Notes: generated by a model not told the origin, from the sequence alone. Positions 1 to 9,981 are shown, counted from the first letter of the stretch. The stretch: DNA of 64,000 nt from Lachnoclostridium sp. An76 (GCF_002161355.1 NZ_NFHL01000004.1:186001-250000); one strand, 5' to 3'. Numbers and translations: made by a program.

Positions 1-1
1 G

Positions 2-376
2 TGGACAGGCGGCGGCGTAGTATTCGCTCCGGTTCCGAGAGACTACTCCTTCAAGATGAATAAGAAAGAGAAGAGAGCAGCCCTGAAATCCGCTCTTACT
101 TCCAGAGTAGAAGAGAACAAGTTCATCGTTGTTGACGAGCTGAAGTTCGACGAGATCAAGACAAAGAACTTCCAGAATGTCCTGAACAACCTGAACGTAA
201 ATAAAGCGCTGGTTGTGCTTGAGGACGGAAACGCAAACGCAGAGATCTCTGCAAAGAACATTCCGGACGTAAAGACAGCCCGCACAAACACGATCAACGT
301 ATATGACATCCTGAAATACAACACAGTGATCGCAACGAAAGCTGCTGTTGCTGCAATCGAGGAGGTGTACGCATAA
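2..376 (+). CDS. rplD: 50S ribosomal protein L4 (C-terminal part)
   Basis: The reading frame is open from the left edge and ends at the TAA at 374-376, giving the last 124 residues. The Gly-rich [15 protein letters not shown] stretch followed by [12 protein letters not shown] is the conserved C-terminal half of bacterial L4, which binds 23S rRNA near the exit tunnel and in some bacteria represses its own operon. The start and N-terminal loop lie upstream of the window. An internal ATG at 56 is not the start, because the family signature continues before it. The stop overlaps the rplW start by one base, typical of translational coupling in the S10 operon. Confidence 0.95.
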   Translation, partial: WTGGGVVFAPVPRDYSFKMNKKEKRAALKSALTSRVEENKFIVVDELKFDEIKTKNFQNVLNNLNVNKALVVLEDGNANAEISAKNIPDVKTARTNTINVYDILKYNTVIATKAAVAAIEEVYA

Positions 377-675
377 TGGCAAACATTCAGTATTATGATG
401 TGATCCTTAAACCGGTCATCACAGAGAAGAGCATGGATCTGATGGCTGACAAGAAATATACATTCCTTGTACACACAGAGGCTACAAAGAATCAGATCAA
501 AGAAGCTGTTGAGAAAATGTTCGAGGGAACAAAAGTAAAGAGCGTCAACACCATGAATCTTGACGGAAAGACCAAGAGACGCGGCATGACATTCGGAAAG
601 ACAGCAAAGACAAAGAAAGCGATCGTACAGCTTACAGAAGACAGCAAAGATATTGAGATCTTTGAGGGCCTGTAA
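376..675 (+). CDS. rplW: 50S ribosomal protein L23
   Basis: A 99-residue protein of normal length for bacterial L23, with the early KPVITEKSM motif and the basic GKTKRRG segment. L23 lines the exit of the polypeptide tunnel and docks trigger factor and SRP. The ATG overlaps the rplD stop (TAATG), with a Shine-Dalgarno GAGGTG inside the rplD end. It is followed by a 202-base gap with a structured repeat rather than directly by rplB. Confidence 0.97.
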   Translation: MANIQYYDVILKPVITEKSMDLMADKKYTFLVHTEATKNQIKEAVEKMFEGTKVKSVNTMNLDGKTKRRGMTFGKTAKTKKAIVQLTEDSKDIEIFEGL

Positions 676-795
676 GCACTGAACACTTGGCGAAGCCAAG
701 CGTCAGCGCAGGCTGAGTCTAGTGAGAAGGCTGCTCCCAAGCGTTAGTGAACCCGAGCCGCAGGCGAAGGGTGAGCTTAGGCGCACGGAGCCTGA
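676..795. repeat. Structured intergenic repeat, copy A (rplW-rplB)
   Basis: Begins directly after the rplW stop with ACTGAACACTTGGCGAAGCC and carries TTAGTGA and GCTTAGGCG modules. An outer stem pairs GGCTGCTCC with the GGAGCC close to its end. Related copies lie at 3740, 5616, 6142, 11478 and 12404, each right behind a ribosomal stop codon. It should be transcribed as part of the operon mRNA. Function unknown. Confidence 0.75.
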
Positions 796-877
796 GATCC
801 TTTGATGAGAGTTCATCAATCTAAACGGTGCAATTCCGTGAAACGAATAATTAGAGCAGACGAAAGGAGAGACAGTA

Positions 878-1720
878 ATGGGAATCAAAACCTATAACCC
901 ATATACACCTTCCAGAAGACAGATGACAGGGTCTGATTTCTCTGAGATCACAAAGACAACTCCTGAGAAATCCCTCCTGGATTCAAAGAAAAGAAACGCA
1001 GGCCGCAACGCACAGGGTAAGATCACTGTAAGACACCGCGGCGGCGGAGCTAAGAAGAAATATAGAATCGTAGACTTCAAGAGAAATAAAGACGGAATTC
1101 CGGCTAAGGTCATCGGTATCGAGTACGATCCGAACAGAAGCGCGAACATCGCTCTGATCTGCTACGCAGACGGCGAGAAAGCTTACATCCTTGCACCGGA
1201 AGGACTGAAAGACGGCATGACTGTCATGAACGGCGCAGAGGCAGAGGTAAGAGTAGGAAACTGCCTTCCGCTTTCCGAGATCCCGGTTGGTACTCAGGTA
1301 CACAACATCGAGCTTTACCCGGGAAGAGGCGGACAGCTCGTACGTTCCGCAGGAAACAGCGCGCAGCTCATGGCGAAAGAAGGAAAATATGCAACACTGA
1401 GACTTCCGTCAGGTGAGATGAGAATGGTTCCGATCATCTGCCGCGCATCTGTAGGTGTGGTAGGAAACGGGGAGCACAACCTGATCAACATCGGTAAAGC
1501 GGGACGCAAGCGCCACATGGGTATCCGCCCGACAGTGCGCGGTTCTGTTATGAACCCGAACGACCATCCGCACGGTGGTGGTGAAGGTAAGACTGGTATC
1601 GGCCGCCCGGGTCCGTGTACTCCGTGGGGTAAACCGGCACTTGGTCTTAAGACCCGCAAGAAGAAAAAAGCTTCCAACAAGCTGATCGTAAGAAGAAGAG
1701 ACGGAAAAGCGATTAAATAA
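878..1720 (+). CDS. rplB: 50S ribosomal protein L2
   Basis: A 280-residue protein of full family length. It contains the [12 protein letters not shown] segment and the C-terminal [18 protein letters not shown] loop with the conserved histidine near the peptidyl-transferase centre. L2 is needed for subunit joining and tRNA placement. The ATG at 878 follows GAAAGGAGAGACAGTA. It heads rplB-rpsS-rplV-rpsC-rplP-rpmC in the standard S10 order. The long gap before it, holding a repeat element, is the only unusual point. Confidence 0.98.
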   Translation: MGIKTYNPYTPSRRQMTGSDFSEITKTTPEKSLLDSKKRNAGRNAQGKITVRHRGGGAKKKYRIVDFKRNKDGIPAKVIGIEYDPNRSANIALICYADGEKAYILAPEGLKDGMTVMNGAEAEVRVGNCLPLSEIPVGTQVHNIELYPGRGGQLVRSAGNSAQLMAKEGKYATLRLPSGEMRMVPIICRASVGVVGNGEHNLINIGKAGRKRHMGIRPTVRGSVMNPNDHPHGGGEGKTGIGRPGPCTPWGKPALGLKTRKKKKASNKLIVRRRDGKAIK

Positions 1721-1746
1721 TCAGATTCACAAGGAGGTTAGAACCT

Positions 1747-2028
1747 ATGGCTCGCTCACTTAAAAAAGGACCATTTGCAGACGCTCACTTACTGAAAAAA
1801 GTTGACGCTATGAATGCATCTGGCGATAAATCAGTTATTAAGACATGGTCACGCCGTTCTACGATCTTCCCGTCATTCGTCGGCCACACATTTGCCGTAC
1901 ATGACGGAAGAAGACATGTGCCGGTATATGTTACAGAGGACATGGTAGGACACAAACTCGGTGAGTTCGTTGCGACAAGAACTTACAGAGGCCACGGCAA
2001 AGACGAGAAGAAGTCAAAAGTAAGATAA
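1747..2028 (+). CDS. rpsS: 30S ribosomal protein S19
   Basis: A 93-residue protein starting [10 protein letters not shown] with the [19 protein letters not shown] core. S19 forms a complex with S13 in the 30S head and contacts the A-site tRNA region. A strong AAGGAGGTT site precedes the ATG. It lies 26 bases behind rplB and 31 bases before rplV in the S10 operon. Confidence 0.98.
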   Translation: MARSLKKGPFADAHLLKKVDAMNASGDKSVIKTWSRRSTIFPSFVGHTFAVHDGRRHVPVYVTEDMVGHKLGEFVATRTYRGHGKDEKKSKVR

Positions 2029-2059
2029 GATTCATATATTTCGAAAGGAGGGTTCATCC

Positions 2060-2446
2060 ATGGCAAAAGGACATAGATCCCAGATCAAGAGAGAGAGAAA
2101 CGAGCAGAGAGATACAAGACCTTCAGCCAAGATCTCTTACGCAAGAGTATCTGTTCAGAAGGCCTGCTACGTTCTTGATGCCATCAGAGGTAAGGATGTA
2201 ACAACAGCACTCGGAATCCTGGCATACAATCCGAGATATGCTTCAACAGTGATAGAGAAACTTCTTAAGTCAGCGATCGCAAACGCTGAGAACAACAACG
2301 GTATGAGCGCAGACAACCTGTACATTGAGGAGTGCTACGCAAACAAAGGACCGACAATGAAGAGAATCAGACCGAGGGCACAGGGCAGGGCTTACAGGAT
2401 CGAGAAGAGAATGAGCCACATCACAATCGTGCTGAATGAAAGATAG
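2060..2446 (+). CDS. rplV: 50S ribosomal protein L22
   Basis: A 128-residue L22 with the core KISYARVSVQKACYVLDAIRG and the C-terminal tunnel hairpin ending near RAYRIEKRMSHITIVL. L22 lines the exit tunnel beside L4, where macrolide-resistance changes occur in other species. The start has AAAGGAGGG ten bases upstream. It is a little longer than the typical 110-115 residues because of an N-terminal basic extension (MAKGHRSQIKRERN), common in Clostridia. Confidence 0.97.
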   Translation: MAKGHRSQIKRERNEQRDTRPSAKISYARVSVQKACYVLDAIRGKDVTTALGILAYNPRYASTVIEKLLKSAIANAENNNGMSADNLYIEECYANKGPTMKRIRPRAQGRAYRIEKRMSHITIVLNER

Positions 2447-2455
2447 GAGGGCATT

Positions 2456-3112
2456 ATGGGACAGAAAGTTAATCCTCATGGCTTGAGAGTCGGCGTTATC
2501 AAAGACTGGGATTCCAAGTGGTACGCAGAGAAAGATTTCGCTGACAACCTTGTTGAAGACCACGAGATCAGAACATTTTTAAAGAAGAGATTATACAGCG
2601 CAGGAATCTCCAGGATCGAGATCGAGAGAGCTTCCGACCGCGTGAAGATCGTTGTATATACAGCTAAGCCGGGTGTTGTGATCGGCAAGGGCGGTTCCGA
2701 GATCGAGAAGGTGAAAAAAGAGCTTGCGAAGTACACAGACAAGAAGCTCATCGTTGACATCAAAGAGATCAAGAGACCGGACAAGGACGCACAGCTCGTA
2801 GCTGAGAACATTGCCCAGCAGCTTGAGAACCGTATCTCCTTCAGACGTGCCATGAAGTCCTGCATGTCAAGGACAATGAAGGCAGGCGCTCTCGGAGTGA
2901 AGACATCCGTATCCGGACGTCTCGGCGGCGCTGATATGGCCCGCACAGAGTTCTACAGCGAGGGAACGATCCCGCTGCAGACACTCAGAGCTGACATTGA
3001 TTATGGATTCGCAGAAGCTGACACAACTTACGGAAAAGTCGGTGTAAAGGTTTGGATTTACAAAGGCGAGGTTCTTCCGACTAAAGCAGATAAGGAAGGG
3101 AGCGATAAATAA
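2456..3112 (+). CDS. rpsC: 30S ribosomal protein S3
   Basis: A 218-residue protein. The N-terminal [13 protein letters not shown] is diagnostic, and the KH domain carries [14 protein letters not shown] around residues 75-90. The C-terminal half contains [13 protein letters not shown]3 lies at the mRNA entry channel and helps unwind mRNA. AGGAGGGC precedes the ATG, and the TAA shares a base with the rplP ATG, implying coupled translation. Confidence 0.98.
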   Translation: MGQKVNPHGLRVGVIKDWDSKWYAEKDFADNLVEDHEIRTFLKKRLYSAGISRIEIERASDRVKIVVYTAKPGVVIGKGGSEIEKVKKELAKYTDKKLIVDIKEIKRPDKDAQLVAENIAQQLENRISFRRAMKSCMSRTMKAGALGVKTSVSGRLGGADMARTEFYSEGTIPLQTLRADIDYGFAEADTTYGKVGVKVWIYKGEVLPTKADKEGSDK

Positions 3113-3549
3113 TGTTAATGCCAAAAAGAGTAAAACGTCGTAAACAGTTCCGTGGTACCATGAAGGGTAAAGCTCTCAGAGGTAACACGATCGCATATGG
3201 TGAGTACGGTATCGTCGCAACAGAGCCGTGCTGGATCCGTTCCAACCAGATCGAGGCAGCCCGTGTTGCCATGACACGTTACATCAAGCGTGGCGGTAAG
3301 GTGTGGATCAAGATCTTCCCGGATAAGCCGATCACAGCTAAGCCGGCTGAGACCCGTATGGGTAGCGGTAAAGGTACGGTTGAATACTGGGCAGCAGTAG
3401 TAAAACCGGGCCGTGTAATGTTTGAGATTGCAGGAGTACCAGAGGAAATCGCTAGAGAGGCACTTCGACTTGCAATGCATAAATTACCTTGCAAATGCAA
3501 AATCGTTTCTCGCGCAGACTTAGAAGGCGGTGATAACAGTGAAAACTAA
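3112..3549 (+). CDS. rplP: 50S ribosomal protein L16
   Basis: A 145-residue protein starting [15 protein letters not shown], with the [20 protein letters not shown] and [15 protein letters not shown] blocks of L16. It organises the A-site side of the 50S subunit. It overlaps rpsC by one base at its start and the rpmC start by 11 bases at its end, a tightly coupled arrangement. The spacer after GGAAGGGAG is longer than usual, consistent with reinitiation from rpsC. Confidence 0.98.
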   Translation: MLMPKRVKRRKQFRGTMKGKALRGNTIAYGEYGIVATEPCWIRSNQIEAARVAMTRYIKRGGKVWIKIFPDKPITAKPAETRMGSGKGTVEYWAAVVKPGRVMFEIAGVPEEIAREALRLAMHKLPCKCKIVSRADLEGGDNSEN

Positions 3550-3739
3550 TACATTTGTAAAAGATTTAAGAGGAAAATCCGTAGAGGAATTAAACCAGGA
3601 ATTAGTAGCTGCTAAGAAGGAACTCTTCAACTTAAGGTTCCAGAATGCCACAAACCAGTTGGATAACACAAGCAGGATCAAGGAAGTAAGAAAGAATATC
3701 GCTCGTATCCAGACTCTGATCACAGAGGCTGGCCGATAG
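3539..3739 (+). CDS. rpmC: 50S ribosomal protein L29
   Basis: A 66-residue L29 ([18 protein letters not shown], then a second helix rich in [12 protein letters not shown]). I choose the GTG at 3539 because AAGGCGGTG lies six bases upstream and the product then begins in the family style; another in-frame GTG lies at 3530. L29 sits at the tunnel exit next to L23. The start is inside the rplP 3' end. A structured repeat follows instead of an immediate rpsQ. Confidence 0.93.
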   Translation: MKTNTFVKDLRGKSVEELNQELVAAKKELFNLRFQNATNQLDNTSRIKEVRKNIARIQTLITEAGR

Positions 3740-3850
3740 GCTGGAAGCACTTGGCGAGGTAGTGTCGAGCCTAGTGCGAAGCCGTTCTTTGAGATTAGTG
3801 AGAACGAGCCGTCAGGCGAAGATCGAGCTTAGCGAAAAGAACTTCCTTAA
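3740..3850. repeat. Structured intergenic repeat, copy B (rpmC-rpsQ)
   Basis: Contains CACTTGGCGAGG, two TTAGTGA/CTTAGCGA modules and a closing stem GTTCTTT...AAAGAAC. It is open in the rpsQ frame, which creates a false 40-residue N-terminal extension if translated from 3762. Belongs to the family described at 676. Confidence 0.7.
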
Positions 3851-3881
3851 CTTCCATAAAATGATTGAAAGGAGAAGAAAA

Positions 3882-4139
3882 GTGGAAGAGAGAAATCTTA
3901 GAAAAACCCGTGTGGGCAAGGTTGTCAGCGACAAGATGGACAAAACGATCGTTGTTGCAGTTGAGGACCATGTAAAGCACCCGCTTTATAAGAAGATCGT
4001 AAAGAGAACTTACAAGCTGAAAGCTCACGATGAGCAGAATGAGTGTAAGATCGGAGATACAGTAAAAGTTATGGAAACAAGGCCGCTGTCCAAGGACAAG
4101 AGATGGAGACTTGTGGAAATCATGGAGAAAGCGAAATAA
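3882..4139 (+). CDS. rpsQ: 30S ribosomal protein S17
   Basis: An 85-residue S17 with the OB-fold signature [28 protein letters not shown] and [17 protein letters not shown]. It is a primary 16S binder in the 30S body. The GTG at 3882 follows AAAGGAGAAGAAAA, and the product then has normal length. Translation from further upstream would run through the repeat and is not believed. Confidence 0.95.
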   Translation: MEERNLRKTRVGKVVSDKMDKTIVVAVEDHVKHPLYKKIVKRTYKLKAHDEQNECKIGDTVKVMETRPLSKDKRWRLVEIMEKAK

Positions 4140-4161
4140 TTTTTGAAGGAGGTTTACCTGC

Positions 4162-4530
4162 ATGATACAGCAAGAAAGCAGACTGAAAGTAGCAGACAAT
4201 ACAGGCGCGAAAGAGCTGCTGTGCATCCGTGTGCTTGGCGGTTCTACAAGAAGATATGCGAGCATCGGCGACGTGATCGTTGCGACTGTTAAAGATGCAA
4301 CACCAGGCGGCGTTGTGAAAAAGGGAGATGTCGTGAAAGCCGTAGTTGTCCGTTCTGTAAAAGGTGCACGCCGTAAAGACGGTTCCTATATCAGATTCGA
4401 TGAAAATGCTGCTGTTATTATAAAAGACGATTTAAACCCGCGTGGAACACGTATTTTTGGACCAGTAGCACGTGAGCTCAGAGAGAAACATTTCATGAAG
4501 ATCGTTTCCCTCGCTCCGGAAGTACTCTAG
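4162..4530 (+). CDS. rplN: 50S ribosomal protein L14
   Basis: A 122-residue L14, the standard length, beginning [18 protein letters not shown] and containing [20 protein letters not shown]14 forms an inter-subunit bridge and is the docking point for the silencing factor RsfS. GAAGGAGGTTTACCTGC gives a strong initiation site. The stop is followed after 12 bases by the rplX start. Confidence 0.98.
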   Translation: MIQQESRLKVADNTGAKELLCIRVLGGSTRRYASIGDVIVATVKDATPGGVVKKGDVVKAVVVRSVKGARRKDGSYIRFDENAAVIIKDDLNPRGTRIFGPVARELREKHFMKIVSLAPEVL

Positions 4531-4542
4531 GAGGTGCCGAAG

Positions 4543-4854
4543 ATGTCAACAATGAAAATTAAAAGAGGCGACACTGTAAAGGTCATCGCCGGCAAAGATA
4601 AAGACAAAGAGGGCAAAGTAATTGCCGTAAACAAAAAAGACGGTAAAGTCCTGGTTGAAGGCGTCAATATGCTGACAAAGCACACAAAGCCGAGCGCTGC
4701 GAACCAGAATGGCGGTATCATCCATCAGGAAGGCTACATCGATGCGTCCAACGTAATGTACGTACACAAGGGACAGCCGACAAGAGTAGGATTCAAGATG
4801 GACGGCGACAAGAAAGTTCGTTTCGCTAAGAAGACAGGCGAAGTGATCGATTAA
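4543..4854 (+). CDS. rplX: 50S ribosomal protein L24
   Basis: A 103-residue KOW-domain protein: [19 protein letters not shown] is the KOW motif, followed by [16 protein letters not shown]24 is an early assembly initiator that binds the 5' part of 23S rRNA. The ATG at 4543 follows TAGGAGGTGCCGAAG; an upstream in-frame GTG at 4534 is part of the Shine-Dalgarno itself and is rejected as start. Confidence 0.96.
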   Translation: MSTMKIKRGDTVKVIAGKDKDKEGKVIAVNKKDGKVLVEGVNMLTKHTKPSAANQNGGIIHQEGYIDASNVMYVHKGQPTRVGFKMDGDKKVRFAKKTGEVID

Positions 4855-4876
4855 TCAAGGAAGGAGGTCCAGGACT

Positions 4877-5416
4877 TTGAGTAGACTGAAAGAACAGTAC
4901 CAGAACGAGATCGTTGATGCAATGATCAAGAAATTTGGATATAAAAACATTATGGAAGTGCCGAAGCTCGACAAGGTTGTGATCAACATGGGCGTCGGCG
5001 AGGCAAAGGAAAACGCAAAGCTTTTAGAGTCTGCGATCGCTGATATGGAGAAGATCGCAGGACAGAAAGCCGTTGTGACAAGAGCAAAGAATTCCGTGGC
5101 TAACTTCAAGATCAGAGAAGGTATGCCGATCGGATGCAAGGTTACTTTAAGAGGCGAGAAAATGTATGAGTTCGTTGACCGCCTGATCAACCTTGCGCTC
5201 CCGCGTGTGCGTGACTTCAGAGGTGTAAACCCGAACGCATTCGACGGAAGAGGAAACTATGCGCTTGGTATCAAGGAGCAGCTGATCTTCCCTGAGATCG
5301 AGTACGATAAGATCGACAAAGTCAGAGGTATGGATGTAATCTTCGTTACAACTGCCAAGACTGACGAGGAAGCACGTGAATTATTGACACAGTTCAATAT
5401 GCCGTTTGCTAAGTAA
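4877..5416 (+). CDS. rplE: 50S ribosomal protein L5
   Basis: A 179-residue L5 ([37 protein letters not shown]). It binds 5S rRNA and the P-site tRNA elbow. The start is the uncommon TTG at 4877, supported by AAGGAGGTCCAGGACT immediately upstream and by the family N-terminus SRLKEQYQ. The weak start codon beside a near-perfect ribosome-binding site may set its expression level. Confidence 0.96.
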   Translation: MSRLKEQYQNEIVDAMIKKFGYKNIMEVPKLDKVVINMGVGEAKENAKLLESAIADMEKIAGQKAVVTRAKNSVANFKIREGMPIGCKVTLRGEKMYEFVDRLINLALPRVRDFRGVNPNAFDGRGNYALGIKEQLIFPEIEYDKIDKVRGMDVIFVTTAKTDEEARELLTQFNMPFAK

Positions 5417-5429
5417 AGGAGGGAAAGAC

Positions 5430-5615
5430 ATGGCAAAGACATCAATGAAGATCAAACAGCAGCGCAAACCGAAATTCTCTACAAGAGAGTACAGCCGCTG
5501 CAGAATCTGCGGACGTCCGCACGCGTATCTGAGAAAATATGGAATCTGCCGTATCTGCTTCCGTGAACTGGCATACAAAGGACAGATCCCGGGTGTTAAG
5601 AAGGCAAGTTGGTAG
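5430..5615 (+). CDS. rpsZ: 30S ribosomal protein S14, zinc-binding type
   Basis: A 61-residue S14 of the short C+ type with two zinc-binding CXXC pairs (CRIC near residue 24 and CRIC near 40). It sits in the 30S head. The ATG at 5430 has AAAGGAGGGAAAGAC upstream. The zinc-requiring form is typical of Firmicutes; a zinc-free paralogue may exist elsewhere but is not in this window. Confidence 0.96.
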   Translation: MAKTSMKIKQQRKPKFSTREYSRCRICGRPHAYLRKYGICRICFRELAYKGQIPGVKKASW

Positions 5616-5705
5616 GCACTGAACACTTGGCGAAGCCAAGCGTCAGCGCCGGCTGAGTCTAGTGAGAAGGCCGTTCTTGGAGCGGAGCGACAAGAACTTC
5701 CTTGT
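5616..5705. repeat. Structured intergenic repeat, copy C (rpsZ-rpsH)
   Basis: The first half is nearly identical to copy A (ACTGAACACTTGGCGAAGCC onward), then a short hairpin GTTCTTG-GAGCGGAGCGA-CAAGAAC. It is the most compact copy and shows that the closing stem is variable while the 5' half is conserved. Confidence 0.75.
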
Positions 5706-5739
5706 AATAGTTAAAGAATGAATAGGAGGATATCTATCA

Positions 5740-6141
5740 ATGACTATGAGCGATCCGATTGCAGATATGCTTACAAGAATCCGTAACGCAAACACTGCAA
5801 AACATGATACAGTAGATGTACCGGCATCCAAGATGAAAATTGCTATCGCAAACATCCTGCTTGATGAAGGATATATCGCAAAATATGACCTTGTAGAAGA
5901 CGGACACTTCCAGACGATCCACATCACACTGAAATACGGCGTGGATAAGAATGAGAAAGTTATCTCCGGACTGAAGAGAATCTCCAAACCGGGTCTTCGT
6001 GTTTACGCAAGCACAGAGAATATCCCGAAGGTTCTCGGTGGACTGGGAACAGCGATCCTTTCTACAAACAAAGGTGTCGTAACAGACAAAGAAGCAAGAA
6101 AGCTCGGCGTAGGCGGAGAGGTTCTCTGCTTTATCTGGTAA
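5740..6141 (+). CDS. rpsH: 30S ribosomal protein S8
   Basis: A 133-residue S8: [22 protein letters not shown] at the N-terminus and the C-terminal RNA-binding [14 protein letters not shown] with GGEVLCFIW. It binds helix 21 of 16S rRNA and in E. coli is the spc-operon autorepressor. The start has ATAGGAGGATATCTATCA. It is flanked on both sides by copies of the intergenic repeat. Confidence 0.97.
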   Translation: MTMSDPIADMLTRIRNANTAKHDTVDVPASKMKIAIANILLDEGYIAKYDLVEDGHFQTIHITLKYGVDKNEKVISGLKRISKPGLRVYASTENIPKVLGGLGTAILSTNKGVVTDKEARKLGVGGEVLCFIW

Positions 6142-6250
6142 GCACTGAACACTTGGCGATGCCAAGCGTCAGCGCAGGCAGAGCTTAGTGAGAAGGCTGT
6201 TCTTTGAGCTTAGCGAGGTATTTTCGAGCTTAGCGAAAAGGACTTCCTTA
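6142..6250. repeat. Structured intergenic repeat, copy D (rpsH-rplF)
   Basis: Begins after the rpsH stop with ACTGAACACTTGGCGATGCC, closely matching A and C, then GAGCTTAGTGAG and two GAGCTTAGCGA modules like copy B. It thus joins the two halves of the family. The remaining gap to rplF holds small hairpins (GCGCCGAAAGGCGC; GAGCAGC...GCTGCTC) but no terminator. Confidence 0.75.
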
Positions 6251-6340
6251 TAAAAACCCCCGCGCCGAAAGGCGCATGCAACTGAAAACAGAGCAGCCAC
6301 CGCAGCTGCTCCGAAAATCTAAGTTAAGGAGGAAACAGGT

Positions 6341-6883
6341 ATGTCACGTATCGGAAGACTGCCGGTAGCGATCCCGGACGGAGTGACCGTTGAGATCGCA
6401 GAGAAGAATGTAGTGACTGTAAAAGGTCCGAAGGGAACTCTCACAAGAGAGCTTCCGGTTGAAATGGAAATCAAAGTTGAAGACGGACACGTAGTAGTAA
6501 CAAGGCCGAACGATCTCAAGAAGATGAAATCTCTTCACGGCCTGACAAGAACACTGATCAACAACATGGTTGTAGGTGTTACTCAGGGATATGAGAAAGT
6601 CCTTGAGGTAAACGGTGTAGGTTACAGAGCTGCAAAGTCTGGAAATAAACTGACACTGAACCTTGGATACTCTCATCCAGTCGAGATGATCGATCCGGAA
6701 GGCGTTGAGACTGTTCTGGAAGGTCAGAATAAGATCACAGTAAAGGGCATCGACAAAGAGAAAGTCGGACAGTATGCCGCTGAGATCAGAGATAAGAGAA
6801 GACCGGAGCCGTACAAGGGCAAAGGTATCAAGTACGCTGATGAGGTCATCAGACGTAAAGTTGGTAAGACTGGTAAGAAATAA
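6341..6883 (+). CDS. rplF: 50S ribosomal protein L6
   Basis: A 180-residue L6 with two duplicated folds: [14 protein letters not shown] at the start and the C-terminal [21 protein letters not shown] signature. It lies near the factor-binding site by the sarcin-ricin loop. TAAGGAGGAAACAGGT precedes the ATG. The next gene, rplR, starts 17 bases on. Confidence 0.98.
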   Translation: MSRIGRLPVAIPDGVTVEIAEKNVVTVKGPKGTLTRELPVEMEIKVEDGHVVVTRPNDLKKMKSLHGLTRTLINNMVVGVTQGYEKVLEVNGVGYRAAKSGNKLTLNLGYSHPVEMIDPEGVETVLEGQNKITVKGIDKEKVGQYAAEIRDKRRPEPYKGKGIKYADEVIRRKVGKTGKK

Positions 6884-6900
6884 ATAAGGAGAGTGTGAAA

Positions 6901-7269
6901 ATGGTTAGTAAGAAATCAAGAAGCGAAGTTCGTAGAAAAAAACACATGAAATTACGCAACCGTTTCAGCGGAACAGCAGAGAGACCGCGTCTCGCTGTAT
7001 TTCGGAGCAACAATCACATGTATGCTCAGATCATTGACGACACGGTTGGAAATACACTGGTTGCAGCCTCCACTCTTCAGAAAGACGTGAAGGCAGAGCT
7101 GGAGAAGACAAACAATGTCGAAGCAGCAGCATACCTTGGAAAAGTGATCGCTGAGAAGGCGAAAGAGAAAGGCATCACAGATGTCGTATTCGACAGAGGC
7201 GGATTCATTTACCAGGGAAAGATCAAAGCACTGGCAGACGCGGCAAGAGAAGCCGGGCTGAATTTCTAG
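6901..7269 (+). CDS. rplR: 50S ribosomal protein L18
   Basis: A 122-residue L18 ([21 protein letters not shown]-terminal [23 protein letters not shown]). It binds 5S rRNA with L5. The ATG at 6901 is preferred over the in-frame GTG at 6895, since AAGGAGAG would be too close to the latter. Confidence 0.96.
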   Translation: MVSKKSRSEVRRKKHMKLRNRFSGTAERPRLAVFRSNNHMYAQIIDDTVGNTLVAASTLQKDVKAELEKTNNVEAAAYLGKVIAEKAKEKGITDVVFDRGGFIYQGKIKALADAAREAGLNF

Positions 7270-7285
7270 GGAAGGGAGAACACAG

Positions 7286-7795
7286 ATGAGACAGGAACGT
7301 ATTGATGCTAGTCAGATGGAATTATTAGAAAAAGTAGTATCGATCAAACGTGTTACCAAGGTTGTTAAAGGTGGTCGTAACTTCCGTTTTACAGCTTTAG
7401 TTGTTGTCGGTGACGGCAATGGCCATGTTGGTGCAGGTTTGGGAAAGGCTGCTGAGATCCCGGAAGCGATCCGCAAGGGAAAAGAAGACGCGATGAAGAA
7501 GATGATCACAGTATCACTCGATGAGAATGCGAGCGTGATCCACGATGTGATCGGAAAATTCGGAAGCGCTTCCGTACTCCTTAAGAACGCTCCGGACGGT
7601 ACTGGTGTGATCGCCGGCGGTCCGGCCCGTGCCGTGATCGAGATGGCAGGGATCAAGAACATCCGTACAAAATCTCTTGGATCTAACAACAAGCAGAATG
7701 TCGTACTTGCTACGATCGAAGGCCTGAAAGAGATCAAGGCGCCTGAAGACGTTGCGAGACTGCGCGGCAAGTCAATTGAGGAGATCATGGGCTAA
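7286..7795 (+). CDS. rpsE: 30S ribosomal protein S5
   Basis: A 169-residue S5: [24 protein letters not shown] is the double-stranded RNA-binding N-domain, and the C-domain holds [19 protein letters not shown]. It shapes the mRNA entry and decoding fidelity (ram mutations and spectinomycin resistance in other species). GGGAAGGGAG precedes the ATG. It is followed by rpmD in the spc order. Confidence 0.98.
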   Translation: MRQERIDASQMELLEKVVSIKRVTKVVKGGRNFRFTALVVVGDGNGHVGAGLGKAAEIPEAIRKGKEDAMKKMITVSLDENASVIHDVIGKFGSASVLLKNAPDGTGVIAGGPARAVIEMAGIKNIRTKSLGSNNKQNVVLATIEGLKEIKAPEDVARLRGKSIEEIMG

Positions 7796-7847
7796 TTGAC
7801 AGGCCTATATGGAAACAGGTTCTGTCACACAAGGAGGTAAGATTGAA

Positions 7848-8030
7848 ATGGCAAACTTAAAAGTTACATTAGTAAAGTCTACAATCGGCTCCATACCGAA
7901 GCATAAGAAGACAGTTGAGGCTCTTGGTCTCAGGAAGACAGGCAAGACAGTCGTACTGCCGGACAATGCAGCTACAAGAGGTATGGTACAGCAGGTAAGA
8001 CATTTGGTTAAGGTTGAAGAAGAGGCATAA
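7848..8030 (+). CDS. rpmD: 50S ribosomal protein L30
   Basis: A 60-residue L30 (NLKVTLVKSTIGSIPKHKKTVEALGL). The ATG at 7848 follows CACAAGGAGGTAAGATTGAA. An upstream in-frame ATG at 7809 lies before the ribosome-binding site and gives a non-family extension. A small peripheral 50S protein absent from many bacteria, here in its usual place between rpsE and rplO. Confidence 0.95.
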   Translation: MANLKVTLVKSTIGSIPKHKKTVEALGLRKTGKTVVLPDNAATRGMVQQVRHLVKVEEEA

Positions 8031-8050
8031 AAAGATAAGGAGGTAACGTC

Positions 8051-8491
8051 ATGGACTTATCAAACTTAAGACCGGCAGACGGTTCTAAACAGAGTGATAA
8101 TTTCAGAAGAGGCCGTGGACATGGTTCAGGAAACGGTAAGACAGCCGGCAAAGGCCACAAAGGACAGAAGGCTCGTTCAGGTGCGACAAGACCTGGCTTC
8201 GAAGGTGGTCAGATGCCTTTATACAGAAGAATCCCGAAGAGAGGTTTCACGAACAGGAACTCTAAGACGATCGTGGGTATCAACCTGGGCGCTCTTGAGA
8301 GATTCGAGGACGGCGCGACAGTGTCTGTTGAGACACTGATCGAGAGCGGGATCGTTAAAAACCCGAGAGATGGAGTTAAAATTCTTGGAAATGGAGAGTT
8401 AACTAAGAAGCTTACAGTTCAGGCTAACGCATTCAGCGCAAAAGCTGCTGAGAAGATTGAAGCACTTGGTGGAAAAGCAGAGGTGATCTAA
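8051..8491 (+). CDS. rplO: 50S ribosomal protein L15
   Basis: A 146-residue L15: basic Gly-rich N-terminus [19 protein letters not shown] and the [18 protein letters not shown] block. A late-assembly protein threading through the 50S. AAGGAGGTAACGTC precedes the ATG. The TAA overlaps the secY ATG by one base. Confidence 0.98.
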   Translation: MDLSNLRPADGSKQSDNFRRGRGHGSGNGKTAGKGHKGQKARSGATRPGFEGGQMPLYRRIPKRGFTNRNSKTIVGINLGALERFEDGATVSVETLIESGIVKNPRDGVKILGNGELTKKLTVQANAFSAKAAEKIEALGGKAEVI

Positions 8492-9843
8492 TGCTTAAGA
8501 CAGTACGCAGAGCATTCCAGATAGAAGACATCAGAAAAAGGATTTTCTTTACATTTTTAATGCTCATTGTTGTAAGGCTTGGATCAGAGCTGCCTACACC
8601 GGGAGTCGATCCGACCTTTATTCAGGAATTTTTTGCACAGCAGACCGGTGACGCTTTCAACTTTTTTGAGGCGTTCACCGGCGGCTCCTTTACAAATTTC
8701 TCAATCTTTGCCCTGAGTATTACACCGTACATCACATCTTCCATCATTATGCAGCTCCTTACCATCGCGATCCCCAAGCTGGAGGAGATGCAGAAAGAGG
8801 GAGAAGAGGGCAGGAAAAAGATCGCGGCTATCACAAGATATGTGACAGTCGGTCTTGCTCTGATCGAGTCCACAGCTCTTGCGGTAGGACTCGGACGCCA
8901 GGGACTCCTTGAGGAGTACAATTTTGTAAACTGTGCGATTGTTGTATGTACACTGACAGCCGGAAGCGCATTCCTTATGTGGATCGGTGAGCGTATTACG
9001 GAAAATGGCGTCGGAAACGGTATCTCTATCGTCCTTCTGATCAACATTATCTCACGTGTACCGAATGACTTTGTGACACTGTATACTCAGTTTATGAGTG
9101 GGAAGAAGCTGGCGATGGCGGCTCTTGCAGGTGTGATCATCGTGGCAGTGATCCTTGTTGTCGTGATCTTTGTCGTAATACTTCAGAGCGGCGAGAGAAG
9201 GATCGCGGTCCAGTATTCCAAGAAAGTACAGGGAAGGAAGACATACGGCGGACAGTCTACGCATATCCCGCTGAGAGTAAATACGGCAGGTGTTATCCCG
9301 GTCATCTTTGCATCATCGCTGATGCAGACCCCGATCGTGATCGCCGGATTCCTCGGAAAGGGGAATGGAACAGGCATCGGAAGCCAGATACTTGCCGGGA
9401 TGAACTCCAGCAACTGGTGTAATCCTGACAGACCGATCTACTCGATCGGACTTCTGGTATATATTGTGCTCACTATATTCTTTGCGTATTTCTATACATC
9501 GATCACTTTTAATCCGTTGGAGATCGCAAATAATATGAAGAAGAGCGGCGGCTTTATCCCGGGTATCCGCCCCGGAAAGCCGACGGTTGAGTATCTGCAG
9601 AAGATCCTCAATTACATTATTTTCATAGGCGCGTGCGGTCTGGTCATCGTTCAGGTCATCCCGTATTTCTTCAATGGTGTGTTTGGAGCCCAGGTATCCT
9701 TCGGCGGAACCTCCATCATCATCATCGTGGGTGTTGTGCTTGATACGATCAAGAAGATCGAGTCACAGATGCTTGTGAGAAATTACACAGGATTTTTAAA
9801 TAACAAGGGAAGCAACATGTCCAACAGCTTCCTCGGATACTAA
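8491..9843 (+). CDS. secY: Protein translocase channel subunit SecY
   Basis: A 450-residue integral membrane protein with about ten hydrophobic segments. It shows the SecY N-terminus (IRKRIFFTFLMLIVVRLGSELPTPGVD), the plug-region SITPYITSSIIMQLL, and IAVQYSKKVQGRKTYGGQSTHIPLRVNTAGVIPVIFASSL, whose cytoplasmic loop contacts SecA and ribosomes. With SecE and SecG it forms the general secretion pore. It is translationally coupled to rplO. The 138-base gap to adk has a GC-rich hairpin but no clear U-run. Confidence 0.98.
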   Translation: MLKTVRRAFQIEDIRKRIFFTFLMLIVVRLGSELPTPGVDPTFIQEFFAQQTGDAFNFFEAFTGGSFTNFSIFALSITPYITSSIIMQLLTIAIPKLEEMQKEGEEGRKKIAAITRYVTVGLALIESTALAVGLGRQGLLEEYNFVNCAIVVCTLTAGSAFLMWIGERITENGVGNGISIVLLINIISRVPNDFVTLYTQFMSGKKLAMAALAGVIIVAVILVVVIFVVILQSGERRIAVQYSKKVQGRKTYGGQSTHIPLRVNTAGVIPVIFASSLMQTPIVIAGFLGKGNGTGIGSQILAGMNSSNWCNPDRPIYSIGLLVYIVLTIFFAYFYTSITFNPLEIANNMKKSGGFIPGIRPGKPTVEYLQKILNYIIFIGACGLVIVQVIPYFFNGVFGAQVSFGGTSIIIIVGVVLDTIKKIESQMLVRNYTGFLNNKGSNMSNSFLGY

Positions 9844-9981
9844 ACCATACAAGCTCGCGCAGTTTTGTCCTGAAAAGGGGAAAACTGCCGCGGGCTGATG
9901 GCTTATATAAGGCAATGCCCCCGCGGAAAGCCGGGGAATGCAGTATAAACAACTAAATAAAAGGAACGGAGGTATGAGTTT

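Noticed and set aside
3762-3881. N-terminal extension of S17
   Set aside because: It is the intergenic repeat read in frame; S17 of normal length starts at the GTG at 3882.
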